From an uncultured Reyranella sp. (GTDB lineage Bacteria; Pseudomonadota; Alphaproteobacteria; Reyranellales; Reyranellaceae), in NCBI RefSeq assembly GCF_945957355.1, contig NZ_CAMFKM010000009.1, positions 164,490 to 228,489 on the forward strand: a stretch of 64,000 bases of DNA. Reading direction: 5' to 3'. Made by a program: the position numbers and the translations under genes. Shown here piece after piece: positions 55,575-64,000 of this stretch. Below the pieces are notes generated by a model, which did no database searches, was not told the origin of the DNA, and saw only the letters and a list, made by a program, of their open reading frames with translations. Position 1 is the first letter of the stretch. Each line of letters starts with the position of its first letter.

Positions 55575-56543
55575 GTGACATCGATCTGCGTTTTCGGCGC
55601 CGGTGCGATCGGCGGCCTGATGGCGGCCAAGCTCGAAATGGCCGGCACGCCCGTCACCGTGGTGGCGCGCGGCCCTCATGGCGAGGCGTTGCGCACGAGG
55701 GGCCTCGTCCTGCTGAGCGAAGGCAAGGAGACGGTGACGGAACCCCGCGTCGCGTCCGATCCGAAGGAGATCGGCCCGCAGGATTATCTCGTGCTCACCC
55801 TGAAGGCGCATTCGCTCTTGCCGGCGATGGAGCAGCTCAAGCCGCTGATCGGGCCGCACACCACCATCGTCGCGGCGATCAACGGCGTGCCCTGGTGGTA
55901 CACCTACAAGCTCGGGGGCGAATTCGAGGGCAAGCGCATCGAGTCGGTCGATCCCGGCGGGGCGCTGACGGCCGCGCTGCCGCCTGCGCAGGTCCTGGGC
56001 AGCATCGTCTATCCCGCGGCCGACGTGGTCGAGCCCGGCGTGATCCACCACACCTATGGCGATCGCTTCACCCTGGGCGAGCCGGACGGCAGCCGCAGCG
56101 AGCGCGCGGCGAAGCTCTCCGAGCTGCTGATCAAGGCCGGCCTCAAGGCGCCGGTGCGGCCGCGCATCCGCGACGAGCTGTGGGTCAAGCTCTGGGGCAA
56201 CATGGCCTTCAACCCGATCAGTGCGCTGACCGGCGCGACACTCGACAAGGTGATCGGCGATCCGGGGACGCACGCGGTCTGCCGCGCGCTCATGGTCGAG
56301 GGACAGGCCGTCGCCGAGAAGCTCGGCGTGAAGTTCGCCATCAACGTCGACAAGCGCATCGCCGGCGGCGCCGAGGTCGGCGCCCACAAGACCTCGATGC
56401 TGCAGGACCTTGAACGTGGCCGGCCGCTCGAGATCGAGGCGCTGCTGGGCGCCGTCGTCGAGATGGCGGAATGGGTCGGCATCGACATGCCGATCGGCCG
56501 CAGCGTGCTGGCCCTGGTCCGCCAGCGCGCCGCGATGCGCTGA
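55575..56543 (+). CDS. Ketopantoate reductase-family protein
   Basis: A 322-residue enzyme of the 2-dehydropantoate 2-reductase family, reducing a 2-keto acid with NADPH. The dinucleotide motif FGAGAIGGLMAAKL is at the N-terminus, LTLKAHSL carries the conserved lysine, and the C-terminal domain has the N-P-I-S-A-L-T pattern. The start is GTG with GAGGAAAA upstream. It is directly behind the ligase. Distant members reduce other 2-keto acids, so panE activity is not certain. Confidence 0.88.
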   Translation: MTSICVFGAGAIGGLMAAKLEMAGTPVTVVARGPHGEALRTRGLVLLSEGKETVTEPRVASDPKEIGPQDYLVLTLKAHSLLPAMEQLKPLIGPHTTIVAAINGVPWWYTYKLGGEFEGKRIESVDPGGALTAALPPAQVLGSIVYPAADVVEPGVIHHTYGDRFTLGEPDGSRSERAAKLSELLIKAGLKAPVRPRIRDELWVKLWGNMAFNPISALTGATLDKVIGDPGTHAVCRALMVEGQAVAEKLGVKFAINVDKRIAGGAEVGAHKTSMLQDLERGRPLEIEALLGAVVEMAEWVGIDMPIGRSVLALVRQRAAMR

Positions 56544-56558
56544 GGGGGCTGGGCGCTG

Positions 56559-56990
56559 ATGGAAAAGGTCGAGCTCGTCTTCGATCCCGACAATACGCGC
56601 GCCGCGGACTATGTCGGCAAACGTCTGGGGATGTTCAATGCGAGCCGGACGGGCCGGTCCGATTACTATCCCTGTAAGATCTTCCTGAAGGGCGAGAAGG
56701 GCGAAACCCTGGGGGGCCTGCTGGGCTACCTCTGGTCGGACTGGCTGTTCGTCTCGATCCTCTGGGTCGACGAGGCGCTGCGCGGCCAGGGCCACGCCAC
56801 GCGCCTGATGGACGCCGCCGAGGACTATGCCCGCCAGCGCGGCTGCCACTCGGCGCATCTCGACACCCACACCTGGCAGGCTCGCCCGTTCTACGAAAAA
56901 CGCGGCTACGAGGTCTTCGCCACCCTCGACAACTTCCCGCCGGGCCATCAGAAGTTCTTCCTGAGGAAGAGCCTCCAGCAGGCCATTTGA
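56559..56990 (+). CDS. GNAT-family N-acetyltransferase
   Basis: A 143-residue GNAT enzyme. The acetyl-CoA-binding motif is WVDEALRGQGHATRLMDAAEDYA near residue 68, followed by HLDTHTWQARPFYEKRGYEVF, the typical beta-bulge and C-terminal strand. Acetylation target unknown. It is 15 bases behind the ketopantoate reductase gene in the same direction, and ends the operon. Confidence 0.87.
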   Translation: MEKVELVFDPDNTRAADYVGKRLGMFNASRTGRSDYYPCKIFLKGEKGETLGGLLGYLWSDWLFVSILWVDEALRGQGHATRLMDAAEDYARQRGCHSAHLDTHTWQARPFYEKRGYEVFATLDNFPPGHQKFFLRKSLQQAI

Positions 56991-57012
56991 ACGCCCGAGT
57001 CCCGGCGCTAAA

Positions 57013-57043
57013 CGAAACAAACGAATTAAGCGAAACAAACGAA
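57013..57043 (+). repeat. Two 13-base direct repeats (18-base period)
   Basis: CGAAACAAACGAA occurs at 57013-57025 and 57031-57043, with ATTAA-like AT-rich bases between them, in the gap after the GNAT gene. The stretch is clearly lower in GC than the flanks. Its role is unknown. Confidence 0.55.
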
Positions 57044-57204
57044 GCCGATGTCGCACCCTCCCCGATTTGGGTCGCGGCGGCCGTCGGCGCAACAATATTG
57101 CGCACCGGGGCTTCTGGGAGACCTATTCCGATGGGTTGTTGGTTCCTTGTCGGCGTGGCGCCGCGAAGGACCTGGCGAATCCACCAGAGTCCCGTTCGGC
57201 GAGT

Positions 57205-57235
57205 CCTGCATCCCTCGCGCGCTCGGGATGACAGG
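57205..57235. repeat. REP-like intergenic hairpin
   Basis: A near-perfect inverted repeat, CCTGCATCCC and GGGATG-A-CAGG (one bulged A), with a GC-rich loop, lies between convergent genes. On the minus strand it reads GTCATCCCGAGCG...GCGAGGGATGC, the style of a widespread intergenic REP-type element. Only one copy is seen here. Confidence 0.5.
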
Positions 57236-57259
57236 AGCGCAGCCGGCCCAGCCCTCGCG

Positions 57260-58108
57260 TCAGCGAACGCCCAACTCCTTCAGCCGCTTGTCGAGCGACA
57301 GGAGGTCGACCCAGCTCTGGCGCTTGCTGGCGGGGGTGCGCAGCAGGTAGGCCGGGTGGAAGGTCGGGAGCGCCGGGACTTCGCTGCCATCGTCGAGTGT
57401 CAGGCTCGTCCATTTGCCGCGCAGGCGGGTGATGCCCTCGGTCGTGTTCAGTACGGCCTTCACCGCCGTGCCGCCGGCCAGCACCACGATCTTCGGTTTT
57501 GCCAGTTCGATGTGGCGGCGCGTGAAGGCGAGGCAGATGGCCTGCTCGGCGAGGGTCGGCGTGCGGTTGCCGGGCGGGCGCCAGAAGAGAATGTTGGTGA
57601 TGTAGAGGTCGCGCTCGCGGCTCATGCCGATGGCCGAGAACATGCGGTCCATCAGCTGGCCGCTCACGCCGACGAACGGCTTGCCCAGCCGGTCCTCGTC
57701 GGCGCCCGGCGCTTCGCCCACGATCATCACCGGCGCGCCGGCGACGCCGTCGGAGAACACGGTGTTCTTGGCGGTGCGCTTCAGCGCGCAGCCCTCGAAG
57801 GCGCGAACCGCCTCCTCGAGCTCGGCGATGGTGTTTGCCTGTTGCGCGACCGCGCGGGCGTCCTCGGCGAGCTGGGGCGATTCCAGCGGCACGGGCGGGC
57901 GCACGACCGGCGCTGCGATGGGCGCGCGGATCGGTGTCGGCGCGGCGGGCGCAGTAGCCGCCGGGGGGAGGGCGGCGGCAACGGCAGCCGGCGGCGGAAG
58001 CGCGAAGCGATCGATCGCTTCCTCGCCGATGGCCTCGTCGAGTCCGTGGTCGACATACCAGCGCAGCAGCGCGGCGGCGTCCTGCGGGGCGAACGCCGCT
58101 TCGTTCAT
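57260..58108 (-). CDS. Uracil-DNA glycosylase, family 4-like
   Basis: A 282-residue uracil-DNA glycosylase. The N-terminal third is a proline/alanine-rich linker; the C-terminal domain has [26 protein letters not shown] (catalytic GEAPG) and the HPAYLLR motif. The first iron-sulfur region contains [15 protein letters not shown], with only one cysteine where the classic family 4 has a CxxC, a form common in alphaproteobacteria. It removes uracil from DNA. It overlaps the upstream MetX-like gene by four bases. Confidence 0.88.
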   Translation of the reverse strand: MNEAAFAPQDAAALLRWYVDHGLDEAIGEEAIDRFALPPPAAVAAALPPAATAPAAPTPIRAPIAAPVVRPPVPLESPQLAEDARAVAQQANTIAELEEAVRAFEGCALKRTAKNTVFSDGVAGAPVMIVGEAPGADEDRLGKPFVGVSGQLMDRMFSAIGMSRERDLYITNILFWRPPGNRTPTLAEQAICLAFTRRHIELAKPKIVVLAGGTAVKAVLNTTEGITRLRGKWTSLTLDDGSEVPALPTFHPAYLLRTPASKRQSWVDLLSLDKRLKELGVR

Positions 58109-59133
58109 GCCAGGCTCTTGATGAAGGCGCCCAGGATCGGCGCCCACATCGCGGCGTCGGCGTGGCTGGCCATGTGCCCCTTGTCCGACGGCATCTCCAC
58201 ATAGGTGAGGTCGACGCCCGCCTTGCGCATGGCGAGGGCGTGGGCCGCGCAGTCGGTGAGGTCGAACAGCTTGTCGGTCTTGGAGATGACGTAGAGGACC
58301 TTGGTCTTCTTCAGCTGGTCGTACTGACCTGTGATGTCGAAGCCGTCGATGGCGCGGCGCAGGGTCACCAGCGAATGTCCGTCGTAGATCTTCGCCCAGC
58401 TCTTGGCGGCGACCTTGGCCTCGGCCTCGCCCTGGCCGTAGTTCAACAGTGTCTCGTAGCGGATCTGTTCGAGCGTGCCGGGAATGCCGCCATTCTCGTA
58501 ATACCAGCCGCCGTTCCAGTTCGGATCGCTGGCGAGGCGGGCCTGCAGCGCCTCCAGGCCGCCGAGGCGACCGGGCGCGCGCGGCGCGGTGACGGAGGCG
58601 GCGATACCCTTCATGAAGCCGGGGAAGGAGGCGGCCCACTGGAACGACTGGAAGCCGCCCATCGACGGGCCAACCACGGCAACGAGGCTCTTCAGCCCCA
58701 GCGAATCGACCAGCAGCTTCTGGCTGGCGACCATGTCGCGCAGGGTGATTTCCGGAAAGGTCGGTCCGTAGGGCTTGCCGGTGCCGGGATCGGTCGAATT
58801 GGGTCCGGAACTGCCGTGGGCGGAACCCAGCGCGTTCACCGACACGACGAAATACCGGTCGGTGTCCATGGCCTTGCCCGGCCCGATCAGCCCGTCGAAC
58901 CAGCCGGCCGCCCCCTCGGTGACGCCACGCCCCTGCTTGCCGAGTGCATTCTTGCCTGCTGCGTGATGGGACGAGGTGTAGCCGTGCACGACCAGGATGG
59001 CGTTGTCCTTGGCCGGGGACAGCGTGCCGTAGGTTTCATAGGCGAGTTCGAGGATGGGTAGCGTCTTGCCACTTTCCAGCCTGAAATCCCGTGCAGAGAA
59101 GGTCTTGCTCTCGATATCGATCAACGCTGGCAC
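58105..59133 (-). CDS. Homoserine O-acetyltransferase-like alpha/beta hydrolase
   Basis: A 342-residue protein of the MetX/homoserine acetyltransferase-like family: VHGYTSSHH near residue 55, nucleophile region [15 protein letters not shown], later [18 protein letters not shown] (acid) and SDKGHMASH (histidine). The usual MetX reads GGSMGG. Start is GTG with AAGGGGA upstream. Because the active-site context differs from methionine-pathway MetX and no methionine genes are near, it may be a related acyltransferase or hydrolase. Translationally coupled to uracil-DNA glycosylase. Confidence 0.8.
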   Translation of the reverse strand: MPALIDIESKTFSARDFRLESGKTLPILELAYETYGTLSPAKDNAILVVHGYTSSHHAAGKNALGKQGRGVTEGAAGWFDGLIGPGKAMDTDRYFVVSVNALGSAHGSSGPNSTDPGTGKPYGPTFPEITLRDMVASQKLLVDSLGLKSLVAVVGPSMGGFQSFQWAASFPGFMKGIAASVTAPRAPGRLGGLEALQARLASDPNWNGGWYYENGGIPGTLEQIRYETLLNYGQGEAEAKVAAKSWAKIYDGHSLVTLRRAIDGFDITGQYDQLKKTKVLYVISKTDKLFDLTDCAAHALAMRKAGVDLTYVEMPSDKGHMASHADAAMWAPILGAFIKSLA

Positions 59134-59250
59134 AGGAATCCCCTTTTCAGCGGGTGGCGATCCTGCCCCCGACACGCTATCTAAATCAAAGGATTGCCGT
59201 CCGACAGGCGCGCGTCCATCGGGAAAATGGAATTGCAGAGCGAGATGGGC

Positions 59251-60906
59251 ATGACGCGCGAGGCGATGGAATACGACGTGGTGATCGTGGGTGGTGGTCC
59301 GGCTGGGCTGTCGGCGGCGATCCGCCTGAAGCAGCTTGCTGCCGAGCGCAACCACGAGGTCTCCGTCTGTCTGATCGAGAAGGGCTCGGAGCTGGGCGCC
59401 CACATCCTGTCGGGTGCCGTCGTCGATCCGATCGGTCTCAACGAGCTCATCCCGGACTGGAAGGAAAAGGGCGCACCGCTCGAGACCCAGGTCACCGACG
59501 ACCAGTTCCTATTCCTCACCAAGGGCGGCTCCTACCGCTTCCCCAACTTCCTGCTGCCGCGGCTGATGAACAACCACGGCAACTACATCGTGAGCCTCGG
59601 CGAGGTCTGCCGCTGGCTCGGCCAGCAGGCTGAGGCACTGGGGGTCGAGATCTATCCGGGCTTCGCCGCCGCCGAGGTGCTCTACAACGAGGATGGCTCG
59701 GTGAAGGGCGTCGCGACCGGCGACATGGGCATCGCCAAGGACGGCACGCACAAGGACAGCTACACGCCCGGCATGGAGCTGCATGCCAAGTACACGCTGA
59801 TCGGCGAAGGCGTGCGCGGCTCGCTCGCCAAGCAGCTCATGGCCAAGTTCGACCTGCGCGACGGCGTCGATCCGCAGAAGTTCGGCATCGGCATCAAGGA
59901 ATTGTGGCAGGTCGATCCGGCCAATTTCCGCAAGGGCCTGGTCGTGCATTCGCAGGGCTGGCCGTTGTCGGAGACCGGCAGTTCGGGCGGTTCGTTCATG
60001 TATCACTTCGGCGACAACCTGGTTGCCATCGGTCTCGTGGTGCATCTCAGCTACGAGAATCCGTACCTCTCGCCGTTCGACGAATTCCAGCGCTTCAAGA
60101 CGCACCCCGACGTCGCCAAGTATCTCAAGGGCGGCAAGCGTCTGGTCTATGGTTCGCGCGCGATCAACGAAGGCGGCATCCAGTCGGTGCCCAAGCTGAC
60201 CTTCCCGGGTGGCGCGCTAATCGGCTGCTCGGCGGGCTTCGTCAACGTGCCGCGCATCAAGGGCAGCCACAATGCGGTGAAGAGCGGCATGCTCGCCGCC
60301 GAGGCGGCGTTCGAAGCCCTCGCCGGCGGCAAGACCGGCGGCGACGAACTGATCGCCTATCCCGTGAAGCTGAAGGCGTCGTGGATCTGGAAAGACCTCG
60401 ACAAGGTGCGCAACGTGAAGCCGGCGCTGAAGTGGGGCACCACGCTCGGCACGCTCTACGGCGGCATGGACATGTGGCTGCACGATCTCGGTCTGCGCGT
60501 GCCGTGGACCCTGCGCCATCACAAGGCCGACCACGAGACGCTACGGCCGGCCAGCGAGTTCCAGCCCATCCAGTATCCCAAGCCCGACGGCGTGATCTCC
60601 TTCGACAAGCTCTCCTCGGTGTTCCTGTCGAACACCAACCACGAGGAGGATCAGCCGCCCCACCTGAAGCTGCGCGATCCGTCGATTCCGATCGCGGTGA
60701 ACCTGCCGCTCTATGCCGAGCCGGCGCAGCGCTATTGTCCGGCCGGCGTCTATGAAGTCGTGACGGCCGACAACGGCCAGCCGCGTTTCCAGATCAACGC
60801 GCAGAACTGCGTGCACTGCAAGACGTGCGACATCAAGGATCCCGCACAGAACATCGATTGGACCGTTCCCGAAGGCGGCGGCGGTCCCAATTACCCCAAC
60901 ATGTGA
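59251..60906 (+). CDS. Electron transfer flavoprotein-ubiquinone oxidoreductase
   Basis: A 551-residue ETF-QO that passes electrons from ETF (reduced by acyl-CoA and other dehydrogenases) to ubiquinone at the inner membrane. The FAD motif [17 protein letters not shown] is at the start, and the C-terminal [4Fe-4S] cluster has RYCPAG plus [13 protein letters not shown] use ATG 59251 ([11 protein letters not shown]), matching the normal family start; ATGs at 59227 and 59245 are alternatives. Divergent from the MetX-like gene with a 117-base gap. It links the beta-oxidation genes in the window to respiration. Confidence 0.94.
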   Translation: MTREAMEYDVVIVGGGPAGLSAAIRLKQLAAERNHEVSVCLIEKGSELGAHILSGAVVDPIGLNELIPDWKEKGAPLETQVTDDQFLFLTKGGSYRFPNFLLPRLMNNHGNYIVSLGEVCRWLGQQAEALGVEIYPGFAAAEVLYNEDGSVKGVATGDMGIAKDGTHKDSYTPGMELHAKYTLIGEGVRGSLAKQLMAKFDLRDGVDPQKFGIGIKELWQVDPANFRKGLVVHSQGWPLSETGSSGGSFMYHFGDNLVAIGLVVHLSYENPYLSPFDEFQRFKTHPDVAKYLKGGKRLVYGSRAINEGGIQSVPKLTFPGGALIGCSAGFVNVPRIKGSHNAVKSGMLAAEAAFEALAGGKTGGDELIAYPVKLKASWIWKDLDKVRNVKPALKWGTTLGTLYGGMDMWLHDLGLRVPWTLRHHKADHETLRPASEFQPIQYPKPDGVISFDKLSSVFLSNTNHEEDQPPHLKLRDPSIPIAVNLPLYAEPAQRYCPAGVYEVVTADNGQPRFQINAQNCVHCKTCDIKDPAQNIDWTVPEGGGGPNYPNM

Positions 60907-60911
60907 GACGC

Positions 60912-62702
60912 ATGAACCGCACCCCCTTTGCGCTGCTTTCCGCCGCGCTGCTGTTCGCTCTTCCCCTCTCCGGCCAGGCCCAGCAGGGCCCGGCACCCCA
61001 GGGCGGCGCCCGGCCGCCGGCCACGCGGCCGCCGGCCGTCCAGCCCGGCCAGCGACTGGCGCCGATCTCCCTGCAGGGGCGCTATCTCGCCGCCCGGGTC
61101 GGCGAGCAGGATCACGATTACGACGCCGCCGCCGACCAGATGGATCAGGCCCTGGCGCTGACGCCGCTCGATCCCGAGCTGATCTATGCCGTCTTTCGCC
61201 TGCGCATGTATGCCGGCCGGATCGACTCTGCTGCCGAGCTGGCGCCAGCCGTGCTGGCCACGCGGCCGGGCGATGGCTTCGCCAATCTCGTGATGGCGAT
61301 CCAGGCCATCAAGAAGGGTGAATACAAGGCCGCCGAACAGCAGCTCAACAAGATCGGTGCCGAGAATCAGCTGGGCGCGCTGCGCGACTACGTGATGGCG
61401 TGGCTGAAGGCCGGCGAAAAGGACTACTCGGCGGCGCGGGCCCTGCTGGTGCGCCTGAAGCCCGCGGCCGGCGAGCGCGCCGAGGCCCCCTCGCTGGTGA
61501 TCGAAGGACAGATCGACGAGATGGCGGGCGACAAGGCCGCCGCCGAGGCGAAGTACCGGCGCGCCATGTCGATCGACCGCAACGGGCTGCGCACCACGAT
61601 CTCGGTTGCCGAAGGGATGCGGCGTCTCGGCAAGGATGCCGAAGCGCGCGAGATCCTGAAGACCTATGGCGCGCGCTACGGCGACTCCGTCGTGATGGAT
61701 GGGCTGATGGGCCCCAATGCGCCGATGCCCAAGCCACCGACTCCGGCCTCGGGCATTGCCGAGATCCTGTTCGACATCGGCGGCATCCTGGCCTCCGATC
61801 CGCGCAACCAGCGCACCGATCTCGCGCTGATCTTCTACCAGCTCGCGACCGCGCTGAAGCCGGAACAGGACTTCGCCTGGCTGATGATCGCGGGCCTCTA
61901 CGAGCAGTTCCACCAGATCCCCAAGGCGATCGCTGCCCTGGGCAGGATCGGACCGACTTCGCCGCTCTACTGGCAGGCGAGGCTGCGGACGGCGGCGCTC
62001 GACGCTCAGGAGGACAAGTTCGACCAGGCGGTCGCCCGCCTCAGGACGCTGGTCGCAGAAAAGCCCGATCGCATCGACGCGGCCCTGACGCTGGCGGACC
62101 TTTTGCGCAGTAAGGACCTCTTTGCCGAGGCGGTTGCCGCCTACGATACGGCGATCTCGCGACTGGGCACTCCCGACGAGCGGCACTGGCAGGTCTATTT
62201 CGGACGCGGCATCGTGCTCGAGCGCACCAAGAACTGGCCGAAGGCCGAAGCCGACATGAAGAAGGCGCTCGAGCTCTCGCCCGAGCAGCCCTACGTGCTG
62301 AATTACCTCGGCTACAGCTGGATCGACCAGGGCCTGCACCTCCAGGAAGGCATGAAGATGCTGGAGCGCGCGACCGAGCTGCGGCCGGACGACGGTTCCA
62401 TCACCGACAGCGTGGGTTGGGCCTACTACCGGCTCGGCCAGTACGAGAAGGCGGTGGAGTGGCTTGAGCGCGCGACCGAACAGAAGGGCGACGACTCGAC
62501 CATCACCGATCATCTCGGCGACGCCTACTGGCATGTCGGCCGCCGCCGTGAGGCCCGCTTCCAGTGGGAGCGCGCGCTGCATCAGAAGCCCGACAAGGAT
62601 CGTCTGCCGATCATCCAGGACAAGATTGCCAACGGTCTGAATCCGTCGAACGACAAGCCGACCGTCTACGAGAAGGCCGCCGACTCCAAGCAGGGCGGCT
62701 GA
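60912..62702 (+). CDS. TPR-repeat protein with signal peptide
   Basis: A 596-residue exported or periplasmic tetratricopeptide protein: a signal ending at SGQAQ near residue 25, a proline-rich linker, then many TPR helices (for example EDKFDQAVARLRTLVAEKPDRIDAALTLAD and KNWPKAEADMKKALELSPEQPYVLNYLGYSWIDQG). A conserved C-terminal pair of repeats (YYRLGQYEKAVEWLERATE; HLGDAYWHVGRRREARFQWERAL) resembles Bam/Tol-type or lipoprotein-associated TPR proteins. Likely a scaffold for protein complexes. It is tightly followed by ispE. Confidence 0.85.
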   Translation: MNRTPFALLSAALLFALPLSGQAQQGPAPQGGARPPATRPPAVQPGQRLAPISLQGRYLAARVGEQDHDYDAAADQMDQALALTPLDPELIYAVFRLRMYAGRIDSAAELAPAVLATRPGDGFANLVMAIQAIKKGEYKAAEQQLNKIGAENQLGALRDYVMAWLKAGEKDYSAARALLVRLKPAAGERAEAPSLVIEGQIDEMAGDKAAAEAKYRRAMSIDRNGLRTTISVAEGMRRLGKDAEAREILKTYGARYGDSVVMDGLMGPNAPMPKPPTPASGIAEILFDIGGILASDPRNQRTDLALIFYQLATALKPEQDFAWLMIAGLYEQFHQIPKAIAALGRIGPTSPLYWQARLRTAALDAQEDKFDQAVARLRTLVAEKPDRIDAALTLADLLRSKDLFAEAVAAYDTAISRLGTPDERHWQVYFGRGIVLERTKNWPKAEADMKKALELSPEQPYVLNYLGYSWIDQGLHLQEGMKMLERATELRPDDGSITDSVGWAYYRLGQYEKAVEWLERATEQKGDDSTITDHLGDAYWHVGRRREARFQWERALHQKPDKDRLPIIQDKIANGLNPSNDKPTVYEKAADSKQGG

Positions 62703-62732
62703 TCGAAGGACGGCTGATCGAGGACAGGCGGC

Positions 62733-63569
62733 GTGCTGCCCGCGCGAGCCAAGGTTAATCTCTGGCTGAAGGTCGTCGGACGTCGCCCTGACGGCTTCCA
62801 CCTGCTCGATTCGCTGGTCGCCTTCACGGATCTCGCCGACGAGATCGAGGTTGCGCCTGCGTCGGACTTGTCCCTCCAGATCGTCGGACCCGGCGCTGCG
62901 TCGCTCGAAGGCGATTCCGACAATCTGGTGCTGAAGGCGGCGCGCCTGCTGGCAGGGCGCGCCGGCGTGGCGCCGCGCGCCGCGCTTCGTCTCACCAAGC
63001 GCATTCCCGTGGCAGCCGGTCTGGGTGGCGGGTCGGCCGATGCCGCCGCGGCGCTTCTCGCCCTGATCGAGCTGTGGCGTATCGCGATGCCCCAGGAGGA
63101 GCTGTTCGATCTCGCGGCGACGCTTGGCGCCGACGTGCCTATGTGCCTCGTCGGCCGGCCTGCGCTGGCCTCCGGCATCGGCGAGCGTCTTGCGCCGGCG
63201 CCGGCCTTGCCGGCCTGCGCCATCCTGCTGGTCAACCCCGGCGTTGCGCTGCCGACGCCGGCTGTCTTCGGCGCGCGACAGGGAAGCTTCTCCGCGGCCC
63301 TGCCGATCGGCGACGGCTGGCAGGACCTTGGCGATTTCGCGCGCGACCTCGCGCGACGCGGCAACGACCTGACCGAGGCTGCCATTTCGCTGCGGCCGGA
63401 AGTCGCCGATGTACTCGCGCGGCTGCAACGCAGCGACGGCGCCGCCCATGCCGCAATGAGCGGCAGCGGGGCGACCTGCTTTGCTCTGTATGGAACCATC
63501 GAGGAAGCGCAGCGCGCGGCGTCGCTTCTTCCTGCGTCGTGGTGGTGGCACGCCGGCCGTCTAGTTTGA
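62733..63569 (+). CDS. ispE: 4-diphosphocytidyl-2-C-methyl-D-erythritol kinase IspE
   Basis: A 278-residue GHMP kinase of the MEP isoprenoid pathway, phosphorylating CDP-methylerythritol. The N-terminal RAKVNLWLKVVGRRPDGFH carries the catalytic lysine and substrate pocket, the GHMP ATP loop is PVAAGLGGGSADAAAALL, the catalytic aspartate is in GADVPMCL, and MSGSGATCFALYG closes the fold. Start is GTG. Adjacent to the TPR gene, a common alphaproteobacterial arrangement. Its 3' end overlaps the convergent gene by nine bases. Confidence 0.93.
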   Translation: MLPARAKVNLWLKVVGRRPDGFHLLDSLVAFTDLADEIEVAPASDLSLQIVGPGAASLEGDSDNLVLKAARLLAGRAGVAPRAALRLTKRIPVAAGLGGGSADAAAALLALIELWRIAMPQEELFDLAATLGADVPMCLVGRPALASGIGERLAPAPALPACAILLVNPGVALPTPAVFGARQGSFSAALPIGDGWQDLGDFARDLARRGNDLTEAAISLRPEVADVLARLQRSDGAAHAAMSGSGATCFALYGTIEEAQRAASLLPASWWWHAGRLV

Positions 63570-64000
63570 GCCGTCCCGGGGCTTGGGCTTCATCAGAAGC
63601 TGCATCTCCTTCAGCGAGTCGAACAGCTCTCGATTGGCCTGGCCCGTGACCTTGAGACCGGCCAGTCCCTCGTACTCGCGGATTGCCGCGCGCGTTGCCG
63701 GCCCCATACGGCCATCGGGCGCCTTCTCGTAGAACCTCATCTCGCGCAGCAGCGCCTGGACGGCGCTAACCTGCGCCGCTGATGTCGTTGGCCACGCATC
63801 GGGATCCACGGGGGCTGCCCTTAGGATGTCGGCCGATGTGGGTGGGGTCGGCGGTGGTGCCGCGGCGGCGAGCTTGATCGGCTTCGGCGGAGGCGGCGCG
63901 GGTGGCGTGGCCTTCGCGATGTCGGCGGACATGGGCGGCGGCGGCGGTGGTGCCGCGGCGGCGAGCTTGATCGGCTTCGGCGGAGGCGGCGCCGGCGGCG
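63561..64000 (-). CDS. Peptidoglycan-binding (PG_binding_1) protein, 5' end outside the window
   Basis: The frame is open to the window edge, so at least 146 C-terminal residues are visible and the start lies beyond. The C-terminal 70 residues form a peptidoglycan-binding module: SAVQALLREMRFYEKAPDGRMGPATRAAIREYEGLAGL...LFDSLKEM. Upstream is a proline/alanine linker built from tandem 31-residue units containing PPKPIKLAAAAPPP and SADI. It probably anchors or spaces a cell-wall domain encoded beyond the edge. Confidence 0.8.
   Translation of the reverse strand, partial: PPAPPPPKPIKLAAAAPPPPPPMSADIAKATPPAPPPPKPIKLAAAAPPPTPPTSADILRAAPVDPDAWPTTSAAQVSAVQALLREMRFYEKAPDGRMGPATRAAIREYEGLAGLKVTGQANRELFDSLKEMQLLMKPKPRDGSN
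63822..64000. repeat. 93-base tandem repeat inside the peptidoglycan-binding gene
   Basis: Two units with a 93-base period; 50 bases from 63850 and from 63943 are identical, and the rest is similar. The repeat encodes a 31-residue P/A-rich linker unit and continues past the window edge, so copy number is unknown. Confidence 0.85.

Noticed and set aside
60891..63551. An 886-codon minus-strand open frame across the TPR and ispE genes
   Set aside because: It runs antisense to two well-supported genes; the translation is low-complexity R/A/G-rich, as expected from high GC.

Overview
The window is GC-rich (about two thirds G+C by eye) and almost fully coding. Gene content suggests an environmental alphaproteobacterium: many periplasmic Bug-type solute-binding proteins with twin-arginine signals, ETF:ubiquinone oxidoreductase, a short NDUFS6-like zinc-finger protein, an alphaproteobacterial-style family 4 uracil-DNA glycosylase, malate synthase A, PuuD-type urate hydroxylase and IspE. 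The Bug-rich, catabolism-rich style resembles Reyranella and relatives (Rhodospirillales/Hyphomicrobiales side). That placement is an inference from gene content, not a measured relationship.

Layout. 1-10 kb: a TauD/TfdA dioxygenase and a serine hydrolase facing left, an SDR and a Bug protein facing right, an amidase, two small membrane proteins, an MBL-fold hydrolase with a NIPSNAP protein, and a divergent pair of Bug proteins. 10-17 kb: an alpha/beta hydrolase, a sugar-type ABC importer without its ATPase, and two tandem-duplicated MFS carriers. 17-26 kb: a LivK-like binding protein divergent from livG-livF-livH-livM, then a Ca2+/H+ antiporter, an RraA-like aldolase, a membrane class III adenylate cyclase and a MarC protein. 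27-31 kb: an SDR plus thiolase pair, then a lower-GC patch with a small gene remnant and a secreted dienelactone hydrolase beside tRNA-Arg(CCG).

31-39.5 kb: a decarboxylation block with two UbiD-like enzymes, a UbiX-like flavin prenyltransferase, a CopC-like protein, a FUSC exporter and a fourth Bug protein. It ends at an ABC-type binding protein, its internally deleted relative and a decayed copy of the tRNA-Arg gene. 39.5-50 kb: acyl-CoA synthetase, SDR, RidA, several small secreted proteins, a lipoprotein hydrolase, MaoC, a PhyH-type dioxygenase, a quinone reductase, enoyl-CoA hydratase and a two-gene unit that looks like a membrane-anchored BECR-fold nuclease with an acidic partner. 50-64 kb: PuuD and a xanthine/urate permease, divergent from malate synthase and an oxalyl-CoA-synthetase-like ligase; then ketopantoate reductase, GNAT, uracil-DNA glycosylase, a MetX-like protein, ETF-QO, a TPR protein, ispE and a truncated peptidoglycan-binding protein with a repeat-built linker.

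Taken together the window is a scavenging and catabolism region: uptake of organic acids, sugars, amino acids and purines feeds acyl-CoA, aromatic-acid and glyoxylate metabolism, with electrons entering the quinone pool through ETF-QO. No CRISPR array, intact prophage, insertion sequence or replication origin was seen. The least ordinary parts are the nuclease/partner pair (48.8-49.7 kb), the tRNA/pseudo-tRNA bracketed block (30.9-39.5 kb), and the purine-permease/malate-synthase divergon (49.7-55.6 kb).
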